Under the pieces are notes generated by a model. The model was not told where the DNA came from. It made no database searches and worked only from the letters and a program-made list of their open reading frames with translations. Positions 1-8,081 of a stretch of DNA of 33,831 nt are shown one piece after another. Both the position numbers and the translations under genes were made by a program. Source of the stretch: Acidobacteriota bacterium (GTDB lineage: Bacteria > Acidobacteriota > Terriglobia > Bryobacterales > Bryobacteraceae); NCBI GenBank assembly GCA_025354885.1, contig JANXLY010000158.1:1-33831 (forward strand), written 5' to 3'. Each line of letters opens with the position of its first letter. Position 1 is the stretch's first letter.

Positions 1-1829
1 TTACGAAAGGCAGCTAACAACTCCTCATCCGTTTGATCGAAGGGGCGCCGGTACACTCCCGGCAGCTCCTTCTCAATACGGTTCTCATTCCAGTCGTGCG
101 CGTCCACCCAAAAGAATCGCTTGTCTGTGAAGTCTTGAAAATCCCCTGCCAGCGCAATCCCCGGCACAATCGCCTCATGTAAATTCCTGTGCAGCGGCGC
201 ATTCATCGCCAGTGCCAACGAATAAGGCGTCCTCTCAATCCACACCTTCGCAATCCTCGGCTCGGCATGTGCTGCATACAGCGCCGGAATCCCGCCCCAG
301 GCCCATCCATGCAAATAGACCTTGTTGTACTTCCCTAATTCCGCCCTTACCTCAATCAACAAATCATTCGCCCGCATGCTCGCCAGATTCAACCCCACTA
401 GCCAGGCACGCGTATGGTCAATCCACGGCCCGCTATAACGGCTAGGCCCACTCGAACTCCCCGGCAATTTCACCAGCTTGATTCTGCACCCCAGCTTCGC
501 CATGCTCTCTGCACGCCTCTCCGCAGGCACTCCGTCATTCACCACCACAAACAATTCCTCGCTCGTCTCAGGCCCCAGCCACTTCACCTCCGTCAGTCCA
601 GTAGCCTGCCCACCAAGCGTAATCATGCTCCGCACATCCGCAGTCTTCCGCTTCAACTTCCAGCTCTCCGCAATCACTTCGCTCTGCCCTCTGCCTGGCC
701 CGATACAACCCGCATAAACACAGAGAGCATCCAGCGGCAACATCGGAAGATCCAGTTCAGCCGCCTCCCCCTTGCCGTCATTCAGCCATCGAATCATCCA
801 CTCATAAATGGCCTCCCTCACTACCGGCGGAGTCCCGTGTCCGCCCGGCCCCACAATCCACTTCACCCGATCCTCTTTTCCAAACACACGATAGAAATCC
901 TTCGCCTGATCGACGACAATCTTTGCCGCTGCCGGCGTAAAGAAATCCTGCTCGGTAGAAGTTATCAACCACGGCTTGGGCGCAAACTGATACACCCAAT
1001 CCGCCTGATCCAGTCCCTCCGATACAAAGCCCGGAAAACTCTGCTCGCTGTCACCCGTTGGCCCCGTCACCACCATCTCAAACGAATTCATCACGCACGC
1101 CGGTGCCGCCACCTTCACGCGCTCATCCAGCGCCGCCACATACATCGTCTGCGTCCCGCCACCAGAACAACCAGACGCTCCAATGCGCGTTCCATCCACC
1201 TCTACACGGCTCTGCAGATAATCAATCCCCCGCATCGCATCGTGCACCATATAACGCGCCACACTCTCGCCAATCAGCAGCGCTTGTGCCCCGGCCACAA
1301 AATGCTGCTCTGTCGTAAACCCAATCAGGCTGCGCCCATAACGCGCATCATAAGCCTGCTGCCTCTCCCCCTGTCCGGTCGGATCATAGGCCAGCACCAC
1401 AAAACCTTTCGCCGCCAGATTCGCGCAAATCCGCTGTGCCGCCGCCTTCCCCTCATCCCAGTGCCCCAGCGAAAACAGCACTGCTGGATGCTTGCCCGCC
1501 GTCTTCGGCCGGTACAGATTCGCCGTCACAATGTAATTCGGTAGCGACTCAAAGTGGACATTCTCGATCCAGTAACTCCCGCGATCCAGCGTCTTCACCG
1601 TCACTGCCTTGAGTGGCCCGCGATACTGCGGCAATCCCCCTATCTGCCGCAACACTTTCGCCCGCGATTCCGCCATCCGCTTCCGCGCTTGCGCTTCGGT
1701 CGTGATCCCCGCCACTACCGTTTTTCGCTCAGCCAAGTAACGCTGCGCAATCGGGTTCACATAATCCGCAAATCGATCCTGCCCGACACTCAAAAGTGCG
1801 GCCGCAAAAAAAACTAAGCACAGCTTCAT
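1..1829 (-). CDS. secreted two-domain alpha/beta hydrolase (acetyl-xylan-esterase-like), 3' end cut by window
   Basis: My reverse-strand translation is open from ATG 1829 to the window edge, about 609 residues, so the C-terminus is missing. It begins with a Sec-type signal (MKLCLVFFAAALLSV). The first half is an alpha/beta hydrolase: nucleophile elbow GASGCSGGG (Ser in GCSGG), an acid-loop candidate STEQDFFTP, and a catalytic His in GPGGHGTPP, as in large secreted esterases of the acetyl-xylan-esterase/dienelactone-hydrolase type. The second half looks like a decayed hydrolase domain, because its elbow reads HGWAWGGIPALYAA with Ala where Ser is expected. Its ATG overlaps the TGA of a glycosyltransferase remnant just upstream (ATGA), which suggests it was once translationally coupled to the glycosyltransferase now at 4076-5206. 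The substrate cannot be read from sequence; a carbohydrate ester is plausible. Confidence 0.8.
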   Translation of the reverse strand, partial: MKLCLVFFAAALLSVGQDRFADYVNPIAQRYLAERKTVVAGITTEAQARKRMAESRAKVLRQIGGLPQYRGPLKAVTVKTLDRGSYWIENVHFESLPNYIVTANLYRPKTAGKHPAVLFSLGHWDEGKAAAQRICANLAAKGFVVLAYDPTGQGERQQAYDARYGRSLIGFTTEQHFVAGAQALLIGESVARYMVHDAMRGIDYLQSRVEVDGTRIGASGCSGGGTQTMYVAALDERVKVAAPACVMNSFEMVVTGPTGDSEQSFPGFVSEGLDQADWVYQFAPKPWLITSTEQDFFTPAAAKIVVDQAKDFYRVFGKEDRVKWIVGPGGHGTPPVVREAIYEWMIRWLNDGKGEAAELDLPMLPLDALCVYAGCIGPGRGQSEVIAESWKLKRKTADVRSMITLGGQATGLTEVKWLGPETSEELFVVVNDGVPAERRAESMAKLGCRIKLVKLPGSSSGPSRYSGPWIDHTRAWLVGLNLASMRANDLLIEVRAELGKYNKVYLHGWAWGGIPALYAAHAEPRIAKVWIERTPYSLALAMNAPLHRNLHEAIVPGIALAGDFQDFTDKRFFWVDAHDWNENRIEKELPGVYRRPFDQTDEELLAAFR

Positions 1830-2060
1830 TGCAGAAGCTTATCAATGATCTCCAGAATCTCAAAAATCGCACAGTAATTCATCCGCCGCGCATTCGTCTG
1901 AAATCGCCCCAGAGTCCCCACCTCCAGCATCGTCTCAACACCCTTCACAATCCCGCAAAGCTCCCCAGCACCAGCCCCAATACCCGCCAAAAAGCGGCAT
2001 CGCCAAAGGCAATTTCGCGTCCAGTCCCAGCCTCATTCGCACCGCCGCCACATCCACTCT
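1826..2060 (-). pseudogene. decayed 3' fragment of the MGDG-synthase-like glycosyltransferase (left duplication copy)
   Basis: Positions 1830-1978 align with 4081-4230, the 3' end of the intact glycosyltransferase, at roughly 90% identity or better by eye, including the final codons and the TGA that overlaps the hydrolase ATG. A one-base deletion near 1957 shifts the frame. At about 1979 the match jumps to about 4545-4625, so roughly 300 bp of the gene has been lost internally. Beyond 2060 the similarity ends. The fragment cannot encode a working enzyme. Confidence 0.75.
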
Positions 2061-2444
2061 GTGTTTGCTTTGAGCTGCCAGGCCCCTCGCTCATTACGAG
2101 CTTTCCGTCGTCCGGAACATGCGATTATGTGGATTACTGTCACTGCAAATACCAAGCCTACCGTCCTCGGAACAGTGCAAAACTTCTTGGAGGCATCTCG
2201 GTCAACCCAGCTCCGATGCAAACCAATTACCAAGCGTCTTCCTTTGTGAAATCTGGTCCGCGACACCTGAAAAATCAGTTGGCCCCAGTAACCACTGCCC
2301 GAATTCTCGAAAGACCTGCAACGCCTCAACTTCCAGCTAAAAAATGTGCCGGATCGGATTTCACATGACGACCAATCACATCCCACTTCTGTTCCTAAAA
2401 CGCACGAAAGTGCTACCCGCCGAGATAGCCCCCCGCCGCATATC
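2061..2444. other. stretch without a recognised gene between pseudogene and epimerase
   Basis: Several overlapping frames are open here on both strands, the longest being a reverse frame at 2033-2458. None has a recognisable domain, a convincing ribosome binding site, or the third-position bias of the neighbouring genes. It probably holds decayed sequence from the duplication or insertion plus the unrecognised promoter of the epimerase. No hairpin with a T-run was seen. Confidence 0.4.
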
Positions 2445-3395
2445 ATGAAAATTATCATTCCAGGAGCTTCGGGGCAGGTGGGGACGGTGCTCGCAAGACA
2501 CTTTCATGCTGCCGGACATCAAGTAATCGTCGTCAGTCGGCGTGTGCATTCCGCACCTTGGCGGGTTCTGCAATGGGACGGGCAGTCGCTTGGACCCTGG
2601 GCAAAAGAATTAGAAGGAGCCGAAGTCCTCATCAATCTTGCCGGCCGGATCGTAAACTGCCGCTACAACTATAAAAATCGTTGCGAAATCTGGGCCTCCC
2701 GCTCCCGGTCGGTCCGCATTTTAGGCAAAGCCTTGGAGCAACTTGCCCTGCCACCACGCGTCTGGTTGCAAGCCGGAACCGCGACGATTTACGAACACCG
2801 ATTTGATGCGCCCAACGATGAATTCACAGGCATCATCGGCGGCACCGAAGATAACTCCCCAGACAAATGGCGCTTCAGTATCGATGTAGCTCGGGCCTGG
2901 GAAGGGGAGTTTCAACTCATCGAAGTACCGAAAACACGTAAGGTCATACTCCGCTCAGCGATGACGATGAGCCCCGATCGCGGGGGTGTTTTTGACTATC
3001 TACTCTGGCTGGTCCGCGTGGGTCTGGGTGGTGCAGCAGGATCGGGTAAACAATACATCTCGTGGATTCACGACGTGGACTTCATCCGTGCAATCGAATT
3101 CCTCCTTGAAAACGAAAGCCTCTCCGGCCCCGTAAATCTCGCATCGCCCAACCCTCTACCAAACGCCGAATTTATGGAGGCCCTCCGAAAAGTCTGGGGT
3201 CGGCGCTTCGCCCTGCCTGTGCAGGAGTGGATGCTCGAAATCGGTGCACTCTTTCTGCAGACGGAAAGTGAACTCGTCATGAAAAGTAGGCGAGTGATCC
3301 CAGGGCGGCTCTTGGATGCAGGGTTCAAGTTCGAGTTCTCGAACTGGCCCCAAGCAGCTCAAAACCTTTGCGACCGCTGGAAAGCAGGGGCTTGA
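2445..3395 (+). CDS. TIGR01777-family NAD(P)-dependent epimerase/SDR protein
   Basis: This 316-residue protein starts with a Rossmann nucleotide-binding motif (IIIPGASGQVGTVLARHF, residues 2-19), followed by LINLAGRIVNCRY and, near residue 107, GTATIYEHRFDAPN, where extended SDRs carry the active-site Ser/Thr-Tyr region. QYISWIHDVDFIRAI and the C-terminal GRRFALPVQEWMLEIGALFL are typical of the TIGR01777/DUF1731 family (YfcH-like). The substrate of this family is not established. The start at 2445 begins the Rossmann strand; an upstream GTG at 2346 would add an unrelated 33-residue tail. No good Shine-Dalgarno is visible. The gene is followed after 1 nt by a small membrane protein, and this two-gene unit sits between the two copies of a duplicated junction, so it appears inserted into an older operon. 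Confidence 0.85.
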   Translation: MKIIIPGASGQVGTVLARHFHAAGHQVIVVSRRVHSAPWRVLQWDGQSLGPWAKELEGAEVLINLAGRIVNCRYNYKNRCEIWASRSRSVRILGKALEQLALPPRVWLQAGTATIYEHRFDAPNDEFTGIIGGTEDNSPDKWRFSIDVARAWEGEFQLIEVPKTRKVILRSAMTMSPDRGGVFDYLLWLVRVGLGGAAGSGKQYISWIHDVDFIRAIEFLLENESLSGPVNLASPNPLPNAEFMEALRKVWGRRFALPVQEWMLEIGALFLQTESELVMKSRRVIPGRLLDAGFKFEFSNWPQAAQNLCDRWKAGA

Positions 3396-3396
3396 A

Positions 3397-3852
3397 ATGC
3401 CAACGGCCAACAAACCGCTCATCCTCCTCTACCTTGCCTTTTGCATCGTCATCTCGGCATTCGCACTCAGTTCCTTTGCAAGAATCATCCAAGCTTATCT
3501 CGCCATCCGTTACGACTACCAAACCGAGATGTTCATAGTAGTCGGGCAGGTGGCATTCCAATGGCTTTTTATGCCAAAATCGGCTTGGGCCGAGCGGTGG
3601 ACCTACGCAATTCTTGCCCTCAGCGTATCCATGATCGGGTCCGTTCTTCTTGTGCCGCTCATCCTGATGGATCGAGCATTTGCAGTTCCTCCCATCATGG
3701 CAATCGCTTGGTTTTTCGCCGTGGTGGGAGTCATTTTTATCATCCATCACGCTCTGATCGTCCGTGCAAAGCTACCAGCGCGGCTCACTCTCACTTGGGC
3801 ACTCTACCGCCTCCTGCTCCTCGCCTATGTGTTGATTCCTCGGAGTCATTGA
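3397..3852 (+). CDS. small four-helix membrane protein, unknown function
   Basis: This 151-residue protein is mostly hydrophobic, with four predicted membrane segments: LILLYLAFCIVISAFALSSF, MFIVVGQVAFQWLFM, YAILALSVSMIGSVLLVPLIL and IMAIAWFFAVVGVIFIIHHAL. A shorter hydrophobic C-terminus (LYRLLLLAYVLIP) may be a fifth. ATG 3397 lies 1 nt after the epimerase stop, so the two are almost certainly co-transcribed and probably translationally coupled. I recognise no family. Pairing with a TIGR01777 epimerase suggests an accessory membrane role, but that is inference only. Confidence 0.75.
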   Translation: MPTANKPLILLYLAFCIVISAFALSSFARIIQAYLAIRYDYQTEMFIVVGQVAFQWLFMPKSAWAERWTYAILALSVSMIGSVLLVPLILMDRAFAVPPIMAIAWFFAVVGVIFIIHHALIVRAKLPARLTLTWALYRLLLLAYVLIPRSH

Positions 3853-4012
3853 ACCAAACTGGGAGAAGCAAAAAAAGCACCAAAATGGACTGCATCAAAA
3901 CCCCTACTTTGTTGCCATCCTCCGCCCATTTTCACAAGCGGCGATCTCAGCTTTCTAAGGCGAACGCTTCATCAACAATCAAGCATCACCCATAAAGAAG
4001 CCGACTGGCCAT
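3853..4012. other. spacer after the inserted module
   Basis: This short stretch between the membrane protein gene and the right duplication copy contains no convincing ORF, no ribosome binding site and no strong hairpin with a T-run. It precedes the hydrolase remnant. Confidence 0.4.
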
Positions 4013-4079
4013 CGCGATTCCGCCATCCGCCTGCCTGACACTCAAAAGTGCGGCCCCAAAAATCGAAGCAAAGCTTCAT
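4013..4079 (-). pseudogene. decayed 5' remnant of the hydrolase (right duplication copy)
   Basis: Reading on the reverse strand from ATG 4079, the sequence repeats the first codons of the hydrolase that starts at 1829, including the ATGA overlap with the glycosyltransferase stop. It matches 1780-1829 and then, after a deletion of about 99 bp, an 18-bp exact stretch at 1663-1680 (CGCGATTCCGCCATCCGC on the plus strand). It is the reciprocal of the glycosyltransferase remnant at 1826-2060 and shows that the duplicated block spanned the hydrolase/glycosyltransferase junction. Confidence 0.7.
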
Positions 4080-5206
4080 TGCAGAAGCTTATCAATGATC
4101 TCCGGAATCTCAAAAATCGCACGGTTATTCATCCTCCGCGCATTCGTCTGAAATCTCTCCAGCGTCCCCGCTTCCAGCATCGTCTCGACACCCTTCACAA
4201 TCCCGCCAAAGCTCCCCAGCACCAGCCCCAGTTCATTCTCCGTCACCCAGTCCGCGTTGTACCTCTCCTGCGGCAGCGTCAGCGCATTGCGCGTCACAAT
4301 CACCGGCAACCCCAAATGAATCGCCTCAGAAATCGACCCCGGCCCCGGCTTGCCAATAAAGAAATCCGACACCTTCATGTAATAGGGAATCTCCGACGTA
4401 AACCCTTCCACAAAATGCGGCATCTTCAACTTCATCCGCGCAATCTTCTCCTTCAGCTTCACGCTCTTGCCGCAAACAAAAATCAGTTGCAGCTTCAACC
4501 CACTCTCATCCAGCTGCCTCGCAATCCGCTCCATAACCGCAGACCCATACCCGCCAAACAGTAGCATCGCCGTCGGCAAATCCGGGTCCAGTCCCAGCCG
4601 CTTCCGCTCCGCCGCCACATCCACCTCCACCGGCTGATAAAAGCGCGGATGCAACACCATCCCACTCACCCGATACACCATCTCCCGCGCATGCCCCAAC
4701 TCCAGTGCCTGCCGCTCCGCCTTCTCCGTCCCGCAAACAAAATACTGCTTCTGCCCCCGCTCAATCCAGAAATTCGGCGGATAATCTGCCAGGTCTGTCA
4801 GCACAGAAACCATCTTCGTCTTCGGACTCACTGCCGTCAGCGCCTCATGAATCGCGCGGTTAAAGTTCGGAATCAGCGACACTGCTAAATCCGGTGCATC
4901 CTTGCTCCAGTACTCTTTCAACTTCTTCACTTGCAGCGGGTGATACATCCGGATCAGCAAATGCATCGCCACCAGCAACTGCGGCGAACCCAGCGTCCAA
5001 CCTTTCCGCAACACCAGATTGTAAACATCCTCCATCCGGATCCCTGTAATCTGTCTGAAAATATCCAGCGAATCCAGCTCATGCTGCAAGTTCATCAGCC
5101 GCACTTCCCAGCCTGGATACCGCTCCGCACAGGCCTGTTTCAGCGCGTTCGCCGCAGCCCGGTGGCCGCCTCCCGCATCAAAGTAGATAAAGTCAAGTTT
5201 CGGCAT
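4076..5206 (-). CDS. MGDG-synthase-like/MurG-type glycosyltransferase (GT28-like)
   Basis: This 376-residue protein has the two-lobed GT-B layout of monogalactosyldiacylglycerol synthase and processive diacylglycerol glucosyltransferases. The N-terminal loop is FDAGGGHRAAANALKQA (compare the GxGGHxxAA motif), and the C-terminal donor-binding motif is FFIGKPGPGSISEAIHLGLP, followed by TLPQERYNADWV. Members move a sugar from a nucleotide donor to diacylglycerol or a lipid-linked acceptor at the inner face of the membrane; the acceptor here is inferred. The stop TGA overlaps the ATG of the hydrolase remnant. It is divergent from a PAP2 phosphatase, whose substrates can include phosphatidate, so a shared lipid theme is possible but unproven. 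Confidence 0.85.
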   Translation of the reverse strand: MPKLDFIYFDAGGGHRAAANALKQACAERYPGWEVRLMNLQHELDSLDIFRQITGIRMEDVYNLVLRKGWTLGSPQLLVAMHLLIRMYHPLQVKKLKEYWSKDAPDLAVSLIPNFNRAIHEALTAVSPKTKMVSVLTDLADYPPNFWIERGQKQYFVCGTEKAERQALELGHAREMVYRVSGMVLHPRFYQPVEVDVAAERKRLGLDPDLPTAMLLFGGYGSAVMERIARQLDESGLKLQLIFVCGKSVKLKEKIARMKLKMPHFVEGFTSEIPYYMKVSDFFIGKPGPGSISEAIHLGLPVIVTRNALTLPQERYNADWVTENELGLVLGSFGGIVKGVETMLEAGTLERFQTNARRMNNRAIFEIPEIIDKLLQ

Positions 5207-5263
5207 CTTGCACCCTCATCGTAAGCGCCAATTCGCCAAACTACAACTTTCCGGCGCAAAAAC

Positions 5264-5285
5264 AAAAACATTCACAAATGTTTTT
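5264..5285. promoter_or_regulatory. perfect 9-bp inverted repeat in the divergent glycosyltransferase/PAP2 promoter region
   Basis: AAAAACATT (5264-5272) and AATGTTTTT (5277-5285) are exact reverse complements around a 4-nt CACA loop. The site lies about 58 nt upstream of the glycosyltransferase start and about 135 nt upstream of the PAP2 start. It could be an operator or a weak hairpin; nothing identifies the binding protein. Confidence 0.4.
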
Positions 5286-5355
5286 TGCATTCGTCACCCC
5301 ACTGTAATTTCACAGGGCCATAAAGGTCTCATGCAACGCCTGAAACAGCAGCGCT

Positions 5356-5364
5356 TGGTATACT
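5356..5364 (+). promoter_or_regulatory. candidate extended -10 promoter for the PAP2-proline dehydrogenase operon
   Basis: TGGTATACT matches an extended -10 (TGn plus TATACT, one mismatch to TATAAT). No good -35 hexamer lies 16-18 bp upstream, which is compatible with an extended -10 promoter. Transcription would begin near 5371, about 50 nt before ATG 5420. Sigma-factor preferences in this phylum are poorly known, so this is tentative. Confidence 0.3.
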
Positions 5365-5419
5365 CAAGGCTAAAGATGTGCTCAAGCCTTACCAGGCGTT
5401 ACGTGGTGGAGTCTTCCGA

Positions 5420-5956
5420 ATGAGCGTCTTCCCTCTCGTCCGCGACTTCATCGAATCCCGCGACCATCGGATCATGAATCGTGTTCACCGCTGGAGTGCT
5501 CCCCAGTGGGTTCGCATGTGGATGATCTGTGCCACTCGCGGTGGTGATGGCTGGCTCTGGTACGCCCTTGCAGTTGTAATCCTGATCTTCGGTGGTCCAG
5601 AACGCTACCTCGCCGTCTCCAGTTCTTTCCTCGCCGCTGGCGTCGGCATCGCCTTCTTCCTCTGGGCCAAACGCCTCACCGGTCGCCGCCGCCCCTGCGA
5701 TTTCCAGCCTCACTGCTGGTCCAAACTCCTCCCGCCCGATCGCTTCAGTTTCCCCTCCGGCCACACCATCACAGCCTTCTCCATCCTCACCCCGCTCATG
5801 CTTCTCTACCCGGAATACAACATTGAATTTTCCTTCATCGGCCTCTCCATCGCCTCCAGCCGCATCATCCTCGGCATGCACTTTCTCAGTGATGTCATCG
5901 TCGGTGCTGCCGCAGGTACTCTACTCGGCTACTTGGCCTTTGCTCTTCTCAACTAA
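5420..5956 (+). CDS. PAP2-family membrane phosphatase
   Basis: This 178-residue membrane protein carries all three PAP2/acid-phosphatase motifs: KxxxxxxRP at residues 84-92 (KRLTGRRRP), PSGH at 112-115, and SRxxxxxHxxxD at 147-158 (SRIILGMHFLSD). His115 and His154 would be the catalytic pair. Hydrophobic helices surround the motifs. The family dephosphorylates phosphatidate, undecaprenyl diphosphate or similar lipid phosphates; the substrate is not determined by sequence. ATG 5420 is preferred because GGTGGAG stands 8 nt upstream; a GTG at 5378 is an alternative adding 14 residues. It is the first gene of a plus-strand set followed by proline dehydrogenase 34 nt later. Confidence 0.88.
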   Translation: MSVFPLVRDFIESRDHRIMNRVHRWSAPQWVRMWMICATRGGDGWLWYALAVVILIFGGPERYLAVSSSFLAAGVGIAFFLWAKRLTGRRRPCDFQPHCWSKLLPPDRFSFPSGHTITAFSILTPLMLLYPEYNIEFSFIGLSIASSRIILGMHFLSDVIVGAAAGTLLGYLAFALLN

Positions 5957-5990
5957 CAAACTGAGACAATAAGAGCGCAGTACTCAGCTC

Positions 5991-6884
5991 ATGCTTCGTT
6001 CTTTTTTTATCTACCTCAGCCAGCAGAAAAGCCTCCGCCGCTGGATGGAACATTCCTCTTTCGCCAAACCGCTTACCCGTCGTTTCATCGCCGGCAACAC
6101 CCTCGAAGAAGCTCTCGCCGTTTGCCAGAAAATGAACCGCGAAGGCATCCTCACCACTCTCGATCACCTCGGTGAGAGCGTCTCACTCATCGAAGAAGCC
6201 AATCTCAGCCGCGACCATTGCCTGCACGCTCTCCAGCTCATCCACGAGCGTAAAATCGATTCCACCATCTCTATCAAACTCACCCAGATGGGCCTCGATA
6301 TCGACGAATCACTCTGCTACGACAACGCCCGTCAGCTCGTCGCCCTCGCCGCCCATACCGCCTCCCGGGTCGAGTTCGACATGGAATCCAGCGCCTACAC
6401 CGACCGCACTCTCTCCATCGTTCAGCGTCTCCACGCCGAGTTCGGCTGCGTCCGCGCCGTCCTCCAGGCCTATCTCTTCCGCACTGAAGCAGACATCCTC
6501 AACCTCAACCAGCTAGCCCTTCCTGTCCGCATCTGCAAAGGTGCTTACGACGAGCCCGGCACCGTCGCTTTCGAAAGCAAAGCCGAAGTCGACCAAAACT
6601 ACATCCAGCTCACTCGCCTCCTCCTCGAACACGGCAGCTACCCCGCAATTGCCACTCACGACAACCGCATGGTCGCCGCCGCCACGCCCTTCCCCAAAGA
6701 CAAATTCGAATTCCAGATGCTCTACGGCGTCCGTCGCGATCTCCAGCGCAAACTCCTCGCCCAGGGCTATCGAATCCGCCTCTACATCCCCTACGGCGAA
6801 GCCTGGTACCCCTACTTCATGCGCCGCCTTGCCGAACGCCCTGCAAATGTACTTTTCCTGATAAGAAACTTTTTCAAAAACTAA
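5991..6884 (+). CDS. monofunctional proline dehydrogenase
   Basis: At 297 residues it has the normal length of the bacterial stand-alone PRODH barrel, not the PutA fusion. Family blocks are present in order: EFDMESSAYTDRTL, AYLFRTEADI, RICKGAYDEPGTVAF, ATHDNRMV, FQMLYGVRRDLQRKL, and the C-terminal RLYIPYGEAWYPYFMRRLAERPAN, whose paired arginines contact the substrate carboxylate in characterised members. The enzyme oxidises L-proline to pyrroline-5-carboxylate with FAD and feeds electrons to quinone at the membrane. No P5C dehydrogenase is in the window. It is flanked closely by the PAP2 gene and a small membrane protein and is probably co-transcribed with them. Confidence 0.92.
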   Translation: MLRSFFIYLSQQKSLRRWMEHSSFAKPLTRRFIAGNTLEEALAVCQKMNREGILTTLDHLGESVSLIEEANLSRDHCLHALQLIHERKIDSTISIKLTQMGLDIDESLCYDNARQLVALAAHTASRVEFDMESSAYTDRTLSIVQRLHAEFGCVRAVLQAYLFRTEADILNLNQLALPVRICKGAYDEPGTVAFESKAEVDQNYIQLTRLLLEHGSYPAIATHDNRMVAAATPFPKDKFEFQMLYGVRRDLQRKLLAQGYRIRLYIPYGEAWYPYFMRRLAERPANVLFLIRNFFKN

Positions 6885-6899
6885 ATCGTCTAACAAATC

Positions 6900-7313
6900 A
6901 TGAAATGGTGGTCTCTCCTCGCGGCGAAGCTCGCTTTACTTGCCGCCCTTCATCTCGGCCTGATCCTCTGGATCAACGGATTTTTCCCCAAAGCCGTCGT
7001 CGGCCTTCACCTCGGGTACAGCTTTGCTGTCTTCGGTGCAGACCTCTTCCTCTTCGTCATCGGTTACGCACTCTGGCTCGACCAGAAGTACCGCTGCCGC
7101 AAATGTCTCAGCCGTCTCCGCATGCCACTCGCCAAAGGCAGTTGGTCCCACGCAACGCTCTTCGGCCATCCTCAACTCGAATGGATTTGCCCCTACGGTC
7201 ATGGCACCATGATCCAGGATGAAGTCCACCTCTCCGGTGCAGATCCGGATCACTGGATGAAAAACGACGCCGACTTCTGGAAGTCTTTCGAAGACTCCTG
7301 GCGCAAAAGCTGA
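6900..7313 (+). CDS. small membrane protein with a possible zinc-binding C-terminal domain
   Basis: This 137-residue protein has two predicted N-terminal membrane helices (about residues 3-27 and 36-60). A soluble tail follows with CRKC (CxxC) and, about 35 residues later, CPYGHG, together resembling a zinc-ribbon arrangement. It starts 16 nt after the proline dehydrogenase stop, so it is probably the last gene of that operon. Its TGA (7311-7313) directly abuts the stop of the convergent LolA-like gene at 7314, leaving no room for a terminator between them. I recognise no named family. Confidence 0.7.
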   Translation: MKWWSLLAAKLALLAALHLGLILWINGFFPKAVVGLHLGYSFAVFGADLFLFVIGYALWLDQKYRCRKCLSRLRMPLAKGSWSHATLFGHPQLEWICPYGHGTMIQDEVHLSGADPDHWMKNDADFWKSFEDSWRKS

Positions 7314-8081
7314 CTACTTCTTCGTTGCCTTCTCGGCATCCACCAGCGCCTGTATTTCTGGCGGCAGTGCAAACAAAATATCCGGCATCTTCTCGTTAAA
7401 TTTAACCGTTGTAAACGTCATCACCATCGCCACCGGTCCCATTTCGTTCGTCATCTTCACCGGAGTCTTGATCCCGTCCACAATCCGGTACTCATCCACA
7501 ATCGCCGCAATCGGCACCTCCCCCATCGGTGACGGCATAATCATATTCGTCCGTACCAGCAATCCCGTCGCCTTATCGTAAAACTGCTCTTCCGCCTTCC
7601 CCTCTTTCGGCGTCATCTTCAGCTTGTAAACCGTCTTCCCGCCCATCTGCTCCTCCCCCAACATCTCCGACTTCTGATAGCAGCTGTCCGTCTCCAGCGC
7701 TCCCCTCCCATACTCCGCCATCGCTCCTGACGCACAAATCGACAAAAACTTTTCAACCCCGGTCTTCAATCGCGGCCCCAACACCGTCTTGTCCCAAACC
7801 ACACTGCCATTACTGCCATCCTCCTGTTTTCCAATCCCCGGCAGGTCCACAACCGTGTAATACTTCCCGCCATCCACGCGATACATCCTCATATCGCCAC
7901 GAACATTCTGGCCCTTGATCTCCATCGTCCCCAGCATGCTCACGCTCTTCACTTTTGCGTAAGCCTCCTTGCCGCCAGTCACTTCAACGTAACGGTCCAG
8001 TACCTGTGCCGCCGTAGGCAGCACAACAGCTTTCTGCGCATAGGCAAAACTAACGCTGAGCAGTATGAGAAGGGTTCGCAT
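7314..8081 (-). CDS. secreted LolA-like outer-membrane lipoprotein-sorting-type protein
   Basis: This 255-residue protein has a signal peptide (MRTLLILLSVSFAYA). It then shows the beta-rich pattern of acidobacterial LolA/LolB-like proteins: ALPTAAQVLDRYVEVTGG-type opening (here PTAAQVLDRYVEVTGGKEAY), GTMEIKGQNVRGDMRMY, YYTVVDLPGIG, KTVYKLKMTPKEGKAEEQFYDKATGLLVR split over several strands, and a closing KMPDILFALP. It probably acts in the periplasm; the ligand is unknown. Its start lies inside the 3' end of the S41 peptidase gene (32-nt overlap), so the two form an operon. Confidence 0.7.
   Translation of the reverse strand: MRTLLILLSVSFAYAQKAVVLPTAAQVLDRYVEVTGGKEAYAKVKSVSMLGTMEIKGQNVRGDMRMYRVDGGKYYTVVDLPGIGKQEDGSNGSVVWDKTVLGPRLKTGVEKFLSICASGAMAEYGRGALETDSCYQKSEMLGEEQMGGKTVYKLKMTPKEGKAEEQFYDKATGLLVRTNMIMPSPMGEVPIAAIVDEYRIVDGIKTPVKMTNEMGPVAMVMTFTTVKFNEKMPDILFALPPEIQALVDAEKATKK

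Noticed and set aside
414-1544. 376-codon plus-strand open frame
   Set aside because: It lies opposite the hydrolase, whose reverse frame gives a signal peptide and esterase motifs. The plus frame is rich in R, H and P, as expected for an antisense shadow.
2033-2458. 141-codon minus-strand frame with some hydrophobic stretches
   Set aside because: It has no domain and no ribosome binding site, and it overlaps the glycosyltransferase remnant and the epimerase start.
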